A DNA stretch of 64,000 bases from assembly GCA_024516155.1 (NCBI GenBank), contig JAJJXM010000006.1, positions 248,001 through 312,000 on the forward strand, read 5' to 3'. Below the pieces are notes generated by a model that saw nothing but the letters and a program-made list of their open reading frames with translations, was not told where the DNA came from and searched no databases. Position 1 is the stretch's first letter. Each line of letters begins with the position of its first letter. The translations under genes and the position numbers were made by a program. Source of the DNA: Pyronema omphalodes. Lineage: Eukaryota > Ascomycota > Pezizomycetes > Pezizales > Pyronemataceae. This document shows, piece by piece, positions 24,645-35,668 of the stretch.

Positions 24645-25350
24645 GGGCCTGTTTGGCGGTAAAAAATACATTATGGTTCAAAAATTGCCCGTAGACAAGG
24701 TTAGGTCCCAATACCACGATACATGAATCCCATGTATTTGGCGCTAGGAAAAACCGTTTTGCAGCGGGAGGACAGCTGTAGACAGCGCCTGTTAGGACCG
24801 GTGGGTTCTGCCCACAAGCCACTTTCTACAGCCACACTCCATCCAGCAACAACCAACCATCTGGCATTCAAACGCGTTTACTCTTTGAAGTCACCATCAA
24901 CAGCTCCCCATCAATGCACGTCGCCTAAACATATGCGCATCATTAGGCATTCGGGAGAAAGTTTGGCAACATCAAATATGAGCTGTCAATGGTTTTGCAT
25001 GATTTGTGGAGATGTAATTGGCGACTGATGGTGGAAGATGTGTGGAAATGGTTTTTATCGCGGCCTCACATTTGGCGATGTCACGGTGGCTGTTACGCGA
25101 TTTTTTTTGGGTCGCGTTGCTTCATTTGGTTTAGCGGTGGTGGTGAAAATTTTTGCTCGTTGTTGTCCTCTGTGATACTCTGTGGTACATGAAATGTATT
25201 TAGGGGTCGGGTAGAATACAAAATCAGGTCAAATACAATGTATTCTTGTCCCTGTCTACGGGCCCGCAAAACGCGCGGAAAATACAAATGTCTATGTATT
25301 TCCATGTATTAGCGTGTACTACGGCGTATTCCGTACCACCAAACAGGCCC
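24645..25350. mobile_element. PIF/Harbinger-type MITE with TAA duplication
   Basis: Both ends read GGGCCTGTTTGG inward (left GGGCCTGTTTGGCGGTA, right on the minus strand GGGCCTGTTTGGTGGTA), followed by AATAC-type sequence. The element is flanked by direct TAA at 24642-24644 and 25351-25353. GGGCCTGTTTGG-type ends and 3-bp TWA duplications are characteristic of PIF/Harbinger (Tourist-like) MITEs. It sits inside the right TIR of element 3, and removing it restores the sequence expected from elements 1 and 3. The 706-bp interior has no transposase, although it has a 101-codon ORF on plus and an 89-codon ORF on minus of no recognised family. Confidence 0.75.
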
Positions 25351-25416
25351 TAAAAGTGCAAATGCAAATTAAAAGTGCAAAAGTTTTTTGTCCCTCCATG
25401 TACAGATGCGTTGCCG

Positions 25417-27182
25417 TACTATGTTGCTTGTAAGTTATTTTCTTGTCATGACTCGTTACGAGGGTTTCAACTTCATGGAGGATGGATCATGAGGGGAAGA
25501 TGTAGGGAGGAGATATGATATATCATGGACTGTATTTTTGCCATTCGACCTTGCATTTTTTTTTATAGATTATAAACTATTACGCGATGGTGCGTATATA
25601 CATAATAGAATAAAGTAAAAAGAGACCCTGTGTATAGAGGTGATAGTTTATTTAATAATCTAAGTCGTATCTTAAGCTGCGATATAATTCCGGACTGGTG
25701 TTTTTTTTCGTTAGTGAACGGTGATACTGATATACTGAGATGTTTTGTAATATTGTGTGGTGTTTTGTAATGTTTTGTGAGATTTTGCGTTGGCGCGTGG
25801 TGCGTAGTGGTGTATTTTGTCTGTGGATGTAATTAAATACATATTCACTAATCCATTCACTTACCCTCCGGCTTCAGTTCCAGCTTTGGTTCCAATTCCA
25901 GATACAGTTACAGATCCAGTTACAGATCCAGTTACAACCTTACAACCTTACAGCCCTACATGATACTTCCTACCTCCTACTTCCTACCTCCTACCTCCTA
26001 CCTCCTACTTCCCACCTCCTACCTCCTACCCCTATCTCCTACCTCCGTACTACATATACCCTTATCCACCCATCTTCAACAATTCACCAGCTCCTTATCC
26101 CATCTCATCTCATCTTATCCTATCGTATTCCACCTTTCCTCATCTTATCCTATCTAATCCCCCGTCGAGTCCCTAAGAAGAAAAGATTCCGATTGTTTAT
26201 TTACCAGTCATTAATCACCAGTTAATAGTCACCCGTTATATAGTTAATAGTTACATGTAACCACTACTCACCAGCCCTTCCTATTCCCCATTCCTCATCC
26301 TCCATCCCTCATTCCTCATAATCCACCACTCATCCACTTCTCTTCTCCACCACTGATCCACTTCTCATCTCCAACAATCAACAGTCTTATAATCCAGCCT
26401 TATCCCCTCCTCCCTCCTCCCTCCTCCCCCCAACCCCCCACCCCCAAGCCCTGGAATTCACCTACAACATAACTATCCCCCAGCCGTAGCTATCATTATA
26501 CAAAAACCTACAAAACCTACAAGTTACAATACAGCTCTATAGTATGTATAGAACCGGTAATTCGGTAATTCGTGGTTCGTGGTTCGTGGTTCATGGTTCG
26601 GGAAATCTTTGGGACTTTTTTTGGGACTTTTTTGGCTGGAAATACTGTGGCTATGGAAACCGGAAATACTGTGGCTATGGAAACTCAGACAGACAGACAG
26701 ACAGTCAGACAGACAGACATCTAGAAAATCCATTTCCAGAAACCATGATGGAATGATGGAACGATGGAACGATGCTACACATAAATGACCCGAAGCATTC
26801 AGTAAGTATACCCTTATAACCTTACAAGGAAGTTTTTAATCCAGTGACCAAGCATCAAGTTTCAAGTTTCAAGTGTCGTAAAAACAACCAAGTGCAAACA
26901 AACCAAACCAAAAAAATCAAGCCAAACAGAACCAAAAAAATCAAACCAAACAGAACCAAAAAAAAAAAAAAAAAAAATTCCTTCCCATCTTTCCATCTTT
27001 CCATCTTTCCATCTATACAAAACCCACAACTCCAGAATGACATAGCGAACCCGTCTATGAAGCATATTTTGAATTCCTTGCATATAGGCTAGTCTACACT
27101 AAGCTAGACTACGCTAGGCTATAATTAGATATAGTATTGAAGCGATGAGTTATCTACATGTAGGTAATAATAATAACAAACG

Positions 27183-27227
<45 letters not shown>

Positions 27228-28447
27228 CAAAACTTCCAACGACCTCGTTTCCCTTCCCTTCACTTCACTTCACTTCGCCTTCGCTATAAGGGGGGTTAAG
27301 AAACGTATAAGCCATACAAGCCATACAAACCAAGCCATACAAGTTTATCCACTCTATTCTCTTGACTCATTTTTCAAGAGTTAACTACTCCATCGCCAAG
27401 CCTTTCAACCTCCAAGAGCTCCATGGTACCATATCCCGAAAACTAACTAAGAGTTGCTTACAATTACATATAAGATCCATCATCTGAGTACATATCCTCA
27501 TCTGAAACCCAAGACTAGAGTAGGGAATTACAGTACAGTAGTAGTAGTATGTAAAAAAAGGCTTCTATAATGCCACTACATACATACCCACGAGGGATTT
27601 TCTTGACCCGACTTGTTGGATGCGGGGTATAAACATATCATGTGATTTATCATATTGACACCTACCTAAACCGAGCTAGAGTACATATAGAAAAGCGGCG
27701 TAGCATAGCAATTTGAACCATAAGGCTGGGGCGCGTAGAGGATTAACATCGTCGAGAGAGACGCATGATGGCAAAAGTTTTTTTTCAACTTTTCTAAACT
27801 TGGATGTGGCGGATCGTCATATGAAACGAAACGAGATGAGGAGAAACGTAATACTTGACGATAATGACTTTTCAAGGCTTAGACTTTGGGGTTGGTAAAC
27901 ATGAATGAAGGATATTCTATGGAAAGATATGGCTCACGGATGTTTCACCTTGATAAACCAACGGATGTAATATAACATCATATCTTCCACCGGTATGTAA
28001 AGAGATTAGCCAGCCAAGGAACGATCAGAACCAACGAAGTAGAGAAACTTCAACGGAAGATGCCCATTACTCACCAACTTGTGCAACAAAGGGTATCAGC
28101 GGCAATTAATTGGGTGAGACAAAACGTAACTTTATTACACCTGAACCAAAATACTCTAGTGGCCAAAAGCTGATAAACAATCTGTAGGCCGTACGTAGTA
28201 TTGTGGCGGGTATGACGTTGGCCCGAAGGAAGGTGCCTATTCTTGCGAGGAATCAACCATGGTACCCAAAGTTAAATTTAGGCAGATCATTGTAGGTGGC
28301 GTAACATAGTACGACTTTAGGCATCGGGTATTGTCTTTTCAGAAATATGACTCCTCCTACCGGTTTCGGCTCCAGAGTACCTCGAGTGACCTGTATTGAA
28401 GCCGCGTGTCCTTAGAGGTAATAGACGCCGAAACCCAAGTGAAAAGA
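25417..28447. repeat. Low-complexity intergenic DNA
   Basis: No gene was recognised. It holds TTCCTACCTCC repeats (about 25970-26045), TCATC/TTATCC runs (26090-26160), a CAGACAGACAGT stretch (26684-26720), AACCAAAAAAATCAAGCC repeats (26900-26950), A runs (26958-26977 and about 27187-27225) and CTACGCTAGGCT repeats (27085-27121). Many short ORFs follow from these repeats. Confidence 0.6.
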
Positions 28448-29765
28448 TTAGGAATGAGAGTATTTGGTGAGATTAAAGTTCATCCATGATTGTTCGATAA
28501 ACTCGCGCCAAGTGTCACCCATTTTGGGGAGAGTCCTCCAAACGACCTGGGTGATTAATGTATCTGATCGAGTAAAAACCAGCTCGGCGTTCTCTAATCA
28601 GGATATTAACGCCAAGGGCCTCAGCTTTAGTTCCTTAGAAATTCATGCTGCTGCAGGAGTCACACACGTGATACAAGCACACTTTGAATTCCAATGAGAA
28701 CACCACTTGGTGTATCAATCAGCAATTTTTTCTTTCAAGGCACTTCGTACCCTGTTACCCGGGTTTAGTGCTTCCTAAACCAGTTAAGTAGCTGACCAGA
28801 GCAAATGTCTCACACCCCTCCGGCTCAAGGCATCTCCATCATAACTCTGTAGTAAAGCGGGGTAGAAGCAATGGTATGTAAAAGCAAGGGCCTTGGCAAC
28901 AGAGTCGGGGAGGCCGGGCCGAACATCAAGCTCACGGAGCATCACAGGGTGGCAGTGCTAAGTCTTCATATGTGTTAGCGATAGATAGCGGATTCAAAGG
29001 CTGGAGATATCGAAGAGTATTGAGGTGGCTAAAGAAAGGCGTAATTCCGGATCAAGATGAGGACTCCTGCCGTTGTGGAAGACAGGAAACATATAAGATT
29101 CATGCTCAATAACTGAATATAGATATTTCCAAAAAAGAAAGTGAATCTGGGCCGAGGGTAATCCATAGCTGAGAAGTGCTTTGACACCTCGCTGTAAGTA
29201 TGATTCCGAGATAAAAGAATTTCGCTGGCTTTGTTGGCTTTGCAATATTCCGATGTCGGGTGGCTTAGATGAAACTAAGCGCGCTCGGAACCAAATACAA
29301 GGCAGTTTGACATCTCGCATGTCCGCATATCCTCACAAGGTAAAAAGGTAGCACCTGACGCAAGTAATCCCTGGTGAAATCGGGGTCAGCAGCCATTGAA
29401 GAAGGACCGGCCTTGATTAAGAAATGAGTGCATCTTGTATAATTAGTAAAAAGTCTGATGAGGACCCGATACTCCGGTTACGCCTGAAAAAGTTTTGATA
29501 TCAGAGCTTCTGCAGTTTTCGTACACTCGATTAGCTCCGGATTAGGCTAGTTTAGTATCCATAAATCGAGATAAAGCTCGAAATGACATATTTCCATGCT
29601 TCACTTGAGTCAACTTTCGAGCCGGTCAGTATCAAAAGGTCCGCATGTTAGACAGCTGTCTTCATCGCTTTCCTGTACTCCGGTTTGAAGCCAAGCGCGC
29701 CTATCGCGGCGTATCATAGCTTTGCGGTTGTTTGCGAGGATCGATGATCGGTCGTCAGATGTTGT
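28448..29765 (-). pseudogene. Relic of a protein-coding gene, family unknown
   Basis: The minus strand carries a series of protein-like segments broken by stops and frame changes. From high to low coordinates they are: AAIGALGFKPEYRKAMKTAV, then a TAA, then HADLLILTGSKVDSSEAWKY and VISSFISIYGY; ELIECTKTAEALISKLFQA; CTHFLIKAGPSS; an open 108-codon stretch (29320-28994) with ALLSYGLPSAQIHFLFWKYL; LRELDVRPGLPDSVAKALAF; and a C-terminus with TLPKMGDTWREFIEQSWMNF before TAA at 28450. Segments such as LIKAGPSS, LLSYGLPSA and LLILTGSKV recall the repeat regions of fungal ankyrin-like proteins, but no family can be named. Several stops could come from CpA to TpA mutation (RIP). Undetected introns could account for some of the breaks. 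Confidence 0.4.
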
Positions 29766-32700
29766 AGTACTGTTCATTCTCCAAACTTAGAGCGGATGAG
29801 AGCACTCCTCTCATCCGATGTTAATGGCGAATATCCGATGAGGCACCACCATACCAGAGTCCATCCGGTAACTCCATGTGCAATTCGTATCATTATTCTA
29901 TTTTCAGCAAAATGCCCAAGGAAACAAACAGACCGTACCAGGTGAGCGCGTGGTATGTATGTATCTTTGTAGTTACTCGTCTAATAGCTAGCCACTAAAC
30001 TGCATATGCACACAGACCGTTAGGGAGTCCATATTGTGTTGCATTTGTCCACGTTAGCGATAGCATTGCGCAATCAATTTAAACAAGAGAAGCTAAAGCG
30101 TTTGTTTTTACTGTACCAAAAAGCTATCCGAAGCTCGTTGAATTTTCCAAGCTTTTGTCCATAATGTGATATGCATTACCGCTAACGGTAGACCCCGAGT
30201 CCCTTGATTGAGGCGTCTGTCACTTTAATGACAACAGTCATATCGTAACTTTTGTTTCGCTTTGATTCAACTCCGGTATGCTGTTCTCCCGAGCTGAGTG
30301 GACCCACTATTGAAATCTGAGATAAAAATTGATAATCATAGCGTCGTACTCCTCGCGTTTGTCCGTTTCCGAAAGAAAAAACGAGCGCAGCAGAAATTCC
30401 AGAGTGAATCCAAGTATCGATTAATCACACTTTGACGATACCCAGCTGATCGCTAATCCGAGGGAACCCAATCCGAGTCGACACCCCCCTGGTAAGTACA
30501 TACATACCCTGCACCCACATTCTCTTCATGCTCGCAGACGGTTGTCAATTCCCTGGAAACGAATGAGTTCGCTGCAAGAAACCCAACCATATGACCGACA
30601 GAATCCAATGATTTTTGTCAGCGGGACATGCACAGAGCCACTAATGTCGAATTACCCCAGCAATGATTGCATCTTTATTCTTTTGTAGACTTCGCGTAAT
30701 CCAGCTGGCGATGAAAGACCAGACGGATGGAATACCCGGGTATTTTATTGATCCGCTAGATTCCGCGAATGATATCGTGAAGTGAGTAGTGGATAGAGTT
30801 GAAACGGAAGGTGGCCAATCGCCGTTTCGTTAACGAGAACAGGTGGAGAGGTGGAGGATGCCGACGGGAACAAGACCACAAAGCTGTCAGGAGGGTGAGG
30901 TGACACAGAAAACTCGGCTGAGTCGTACTCGCCTATCGGTTTGGTGCCTGCCCTGCTCGGACAATTGTGGTGGAGGTGGATGTTGCTTTTTTTTCCATTT
31001 CTCTTTCTGCATCAGCTCTGTTTGGTTTCCTCAATGCATCATGACCTCGATGACGATGCCAGCCGACACCCGCCCACGCGCTTCTTTGAATATCGCTCGC
31101 AGTTTGCATGCACTCTAAGCTCCACTGCGATATCATCCCTTTGCGGATCGGATACAGCCATTGGCCGGCGGAAATCGATGTTTGGCTTGCCTGTTGCTGA
31201 TCGCCGTATCGAGTTGTATCGACGTCTTCGATCGCTTAGGAGTTAGAGGCGTCGTATGGTGTTTTTTTCTCGCCACGGGCCTTTGCACGGACATCCACTT
31301 TCTGGCACACCAATTTCCATAATAACACCCCATCACCACATCCATCACGTCAATTCCACCCATAACCCTTCCATCCCACCTCCCCATCCCCTCCCCTCCC
31401 CTCCCACACCCATCCCCCAGTCGAGATTTCTGGAAGCGAAAAGTTGCGACGAGCAGCCGGTCCATTCAATCAGTGCCCCACACCCACCCAGGTCCCCCCG
31501 CAGCACCCAGCAGCCATCTCTTCGACGGACGCATCAAAGCGTGGAGACAGATTGCGAGCAACGCCGCATTAGAGTTCGAAGATTCAATCGGCGTACGGGC
31601 ATTACTGTTTGAAAGATCATTGAGGAGAGACCGTTGATATTATCATTCAAAAGAATTGATTGAAGTTGGAGAAATTGATTGTTTGGCGAGTTGTAATTTT
31701 TGTTCGTTATTCGTTTCACTATTTCGTTTTGTTGTCTGTTCTCTCTGTTATCTGTTTGGTTGGTTTCATCGGTAGCATCGCGCGTGGTTCGGGACCATCG
31801 GCCTTGTCTTCCTTTCACTGCTTGTTGGAGTTGAGGGCAGCAGTTATTGACTCGAAGGCTTTTTGAAGGATCGCATTTCGTCGAGCAGTATTTTCTGAGC
31901 TGCTTTTACCCATAATTTTTGTCGATTTGGTTGGATTTTTGTCAATGTTATCGGACCATTGACGTCTGCGTCATCTTCACGGCCTGTCATCTCTCAGGGC
32001 TGCCAGTTTCCATCTCGCTGGCTGCAAACACAGATACATATCGCTCCACAGACATCCTTTTTTTTTTGTTGACAGGGTGTGTCGCAGCCGCGATCTCATC
32101 AGCCAACCATTGCGCCAACAGCCAGCTTCGTCGACGGACTGACACCCGACCAGGCTACCACGCCCTAGCAGCAGGCGGCCCAACCAAGCTGATTCCAGGA
32201 TCCAACAGAGTCGAACCAAGACTGCCAAGACGTGCCAGGACCCAAGCAAGTGGCTCCAAGACCGCCCAAGACGTGCCAGGCTGCCACCCCTTCCTCGATA
32301 GATATCCATCCATCCATTAACCTGTGCGCACTGGCACCCACCCACCACACATCTATCAACCACACCCCCCCCCCCCTTCCACCACCAAATCCACGCACCA
32401 TTTGGCCCCTCCACCCACCCCCTTCCCATTCGAAGCTTGCCCTGCGCAGTACAGCTCGAAGTGTGCTTGCTTGCCTGCCTGTCTGCCCGCCTGCCTGCCT
32501 GCCTGTCACGAACCAGCAGTGAGCAGCAGTACGCAGCACCAGCCAGCTCCAGCAATTGATGAGGCTCTGAGGCTCTGAGGAAACGCGCATCATCTTATCC
32601 ACACAACCACAACGAAACTCGTACGGCCGCGTTTTTTTTGGCCCTGACTGACGTTCGTCCACCTCACTCACACCCACGCGAACTGCAGCGCCCCACCACC

Positions 32701-32991
32701 ACCACCACCACCACCAGCAGCAGCGACACCACCATTACCACCACCGCCATACAACCCACGAGACGGGCAGTCATTACAATCCTATTCAGCCATACAGCCA
32801 GTCAGTCAGTCATACCGCCAGCCATACAACACCGTCATTCACCAAAGGCGACAACCCTACACACACACATCAATAAGCGAACAGCAAAACAGTCGTAACA
32901 ACAGAAACTCCGAAACTCGCCTCGGCCACACATCACATCACATCCCATACCCCCCCTCCCTCCCTCGGCCACACATCACATCCCACCCCCC

Positions 32992-33022
<31 letters not shown>

Positions 33023-33384
33023 ACCCCAGCCCAGTCCAGCACGGCCACCCGCAAAGGACACCACTACCACCCATCATCTATCGTTTCGTGCGTTTGTACC
33101 CACCTCCCTCTGCAACAACACCACTACAGCTGTTCACCCAGTCCAGCCCTCCAGAAGAGAGTCCAGCAGACGGAAGCGCATTGCTGTGTCTGAGTCGGTG
33201 TTGGAGTTGCGTCCGCCAGCCAGCCTAGTCTGCCAGCGCGAGGCCCGCTCTATTTGCGAACACCCCCGTCACACCCCCTCCTCCCCCCCACACACACCTA
33301 GCCCAGGTCCTACCCTCATCCCTGGACAACCCAGCTACCACCAAGCGGTCGCCGCAAAAACAGCCCATCCACAAGGCTACGTAG
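29766..33384 (+). promoter_or_regulatory. Upstream region and probable long leader of RSC7 gene
   Basis: No homologous coding sequence was recognised. From about 31300 the plus strand becomes strongly C/A/T-rich with TGCC repeats (32465-32505), a (CAC)n run (32694-32716), a C run (32984-33008) and (AC)n. Many upstream ATGs and short ORFs are present. This composition directly before the start is typical of long leaders of fungal regulatory genes, but the transcription start cannot be fixed. Confidence 0.5.
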
Positions 33385-35668
33385 ATGTTTTCGCCGTCTT
33401 CAAGTTCGTCAATGCTCGCAAATGGTGGCCTCAATAATACCGCGGACCTTGATGGCAGTGGTACCATTAATCCAGCTTCACTAGGAGGCCCTGTGTCGAG
33501 TGCGTTCTCGCCGCACCTATCCGGCGGACAGCATCATATGCCGTTCTCCCCGCCGGCAACGGCAACGTCCGAGTTTCACTCCGACTCAAAGCCGCGTACG
33601 TCAGGACTGGACAATTTGAGTAGCCCGCGCGGGCTGAAGCGAAGTCGATCGCCGGACCCGAATGTTGGTGGTGATCTTGGTGCAGGTACGCGCCCCCTCC
33701 CTCCCCCCAGTTGCTCAATGTGATGTGTGAATTTCTGTGCAGATTGAGATTGATCCCGTTTTTTACTTTTTCCATTTTCCTTCCCACCCCCCCTTCCTCC
33801 GTCCCCAGATCATTTGTCCACCTCCCTCATATTACCGCTGCTGCAAGGTCCCAGCATCTAACACGCCCGCATTAGCTACTACAGAAGAACCTGTCCGAAG
33901 AAAACGAGGTAGACCGCCAAAGAACAAGTCTGCCGTACCTCCTAGCCCGCAGCTGCCCACCACACCACAGCAACCTCAACAGTCCCACCTTCCCTCTCAG
34001 CAGCACCAAGCTCCACCTCCACCACCGCCCACCCAGCCCATCGGCACCCCGGTCTTGTCACACGTCCCCGCACCCCTGCCTACACCGCCGAAGCCGGCCC
34101 CAACGAAGCCTGCCACGGTTAAGGCCTTACCGACCGTTCGCGATCACACAACGGACCAGTTGACACCGGAGGGAGATGAATATATTCCAAGAGAAACGGA
34201 CGAGGCGGGTGATAAAAAGGTGATGGCCACTGGTCATCTTCTTGGAGGACGTGAATATCGGTGCCGGACATTCCATGTCCCAAACCGTGGGGACAAGCTG
34301 TTTATGTTGGCAACAGAGTGTGCAAGAATCTTAGGATACCGCGACTCATATCTACTTTTCAACAAAAACAGATCGCTATACAAAATCATTGCTACCCAGG
34401 CAGAGAAAGATGATCTCATTCAGCAGGAACTTTTACCGTACTCATACCGCTCTCGTCAAATTGCAATTGTCACAGCAAAAAGTATGTTCCGTCAATTCGG
34501 CAGTAGGGTGATCAACAACGGTCGACGGGTACGTGATGATTACTGGGAGATGAAGGCGAGAAAGCAGGGATTCACCGAGGACGACCCGGCCGGAGAAAAG
34601 AGGCCTGGTGCTGCCAAGCAAAGAGCAGCAGCGGCTAGTGAACAAGCAGCTCAGCAGCAACAACAACAGGCCGTTCAACAGCAAGCAACTCAAGCCGCAA
34701 CCCAAGCTGCAGAGCCATCGATGTACTCGCACGACTCTGTGCAGCTCGAACAACAGCCGCAGCCGCAAATGGTCCAACCAGGTCTTGGCGGTCCTGCACC
34801 CGTCAGTCTGGCGCCGCATCTACCTATGATTCACCCTGGCGCGCAACAACAGGAACACGAGCGGTCATCAAAGGAGTTGTACAACGTACCACGTCCCCGC
34901 CACGAGATCTCCGGCCCGCCCTACGTTGATCGCTCCACACAGATGTCGATGCCACAGATTATGGACCATGCCCACCAGGCTTCTGAATTCAACAAGACCC
35001 TCACCCAAGGTCGTCTGGTACGCAAGCCCATGTACGACGGCATCTATAAGAAATCCCCGCCTCCGCAACAAATCACCAACCCACCTCTCCCCCACCACAA
35101 CCAGCATGCCCCATCCCAGCAACACCACCAGCAAATGCATCCTCATCCCCAACCCATGATGTCACCCCAACAACTCTCCTCCCTCAACCACCAGCAGCCC
35201 GCACCCCAGCACCACCAACCCCAACAACCCCTACACCCAATGGGTTCAATGATGCACGCTTCTCCCGTCCGCCCTCAACATAGCCAGTCAAGTGCAAACT
35301 CGGGGTTGCAGGGTATTAAGCCCGAGCAACTTCAGGCACACCAATCTGCCGGAAACTACGGTATGCCACAATACTTTAACCAGCAACCTGCACAAAGCTT
35401 GCCGCAACCCCCTCCTCACACACCCCAGCATCAGCAGGGTAGACATATGGTTCCTCAGAGCCACCCGCAATCTATGCCGGCGATGCATCAGCATCAAAAC
35501 CATCCCCAGCAACAGCAGATGTACCCTCCTAACACCCCGCAGCAGTTTTTGCAGCAGCAGCAGCAGCAACAGCAGGGTGGATACCAGGGACATAATTCCC
35601 CTTACAGACAGCCGCCACCATCGCAGCAGCCGCAGCAACAGTGGTGGGCGGGTAGTGGGGGTGCTTAA
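33385..35668 (+). CDS. rsc7: Rsc7/Swp82 subunit of RSC/SWI-SNF chromatin remodeller
   Basis: Two exons, 33385-33685 and 33855-35668, give 704 aa. Of the acceptors inspected in the 169-bp intron, only GTCCCAG fits the phase and avoids stops. The protein is a nuclear, fungal-specific subunit of the RSC (Rsc7/Npl6) and SWI/SNF (Swp82) complexes. Order: a Ser/Pro-rich start with KRSRSPD; an AT-hook RRKRGRPPK at about residues 115-123; a Pro/Gln linker; the Rsc7/Swp82 domain at about 209-333, beginning DEYIPRETDEAG and containing GREYRCRTFHVPNRGDKLFM, ILGYRDSYLLFNKNRSLYKI and YRSRQIAIVTAKSMFRQFG; then about 370 residues of Gln/Pro/His-rich disordered tail with runs of up to nine Gln. Yeast Rsc7 is 435 aa, and the tail accounts for most of the difference. 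Which of the two complexes it joins cannot be decided. Confidence 0.88.

Larger units (their letters stand above)
23042..25416. mobile_element. TIR element 3, interrupted by a MITE
   Basis: The left end starts CGGCAACGCATCTGTACATG, and the right end on the minus strand starts with the same 20 bases. TA borders both ends. The left subterminal part shares TTGCAACGCAGCAGTGCAAC and CACACCGCTGACTAAAAC with element 1. The right TIR is split by a 706-bp MITE (24645-25350). Without the MITE and one TAA, the length is 1666 bp, the same as element 2, although the interiors do not look alike by eye. The interior carries a GAGAGCRGAG tandem tract and a 77-codon acidic ORF. No transposase domain was recognised. 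Confidence 0.7.

Noticed and set aside
28930..29112. Plus-strand peptide with CRCGRQET that resembles the cysteine motif near LINE C-termini
   Set aside because: It overlaps the better-supported minus-strand relic, is bounded by stops, and lacks the following HxxxxC.
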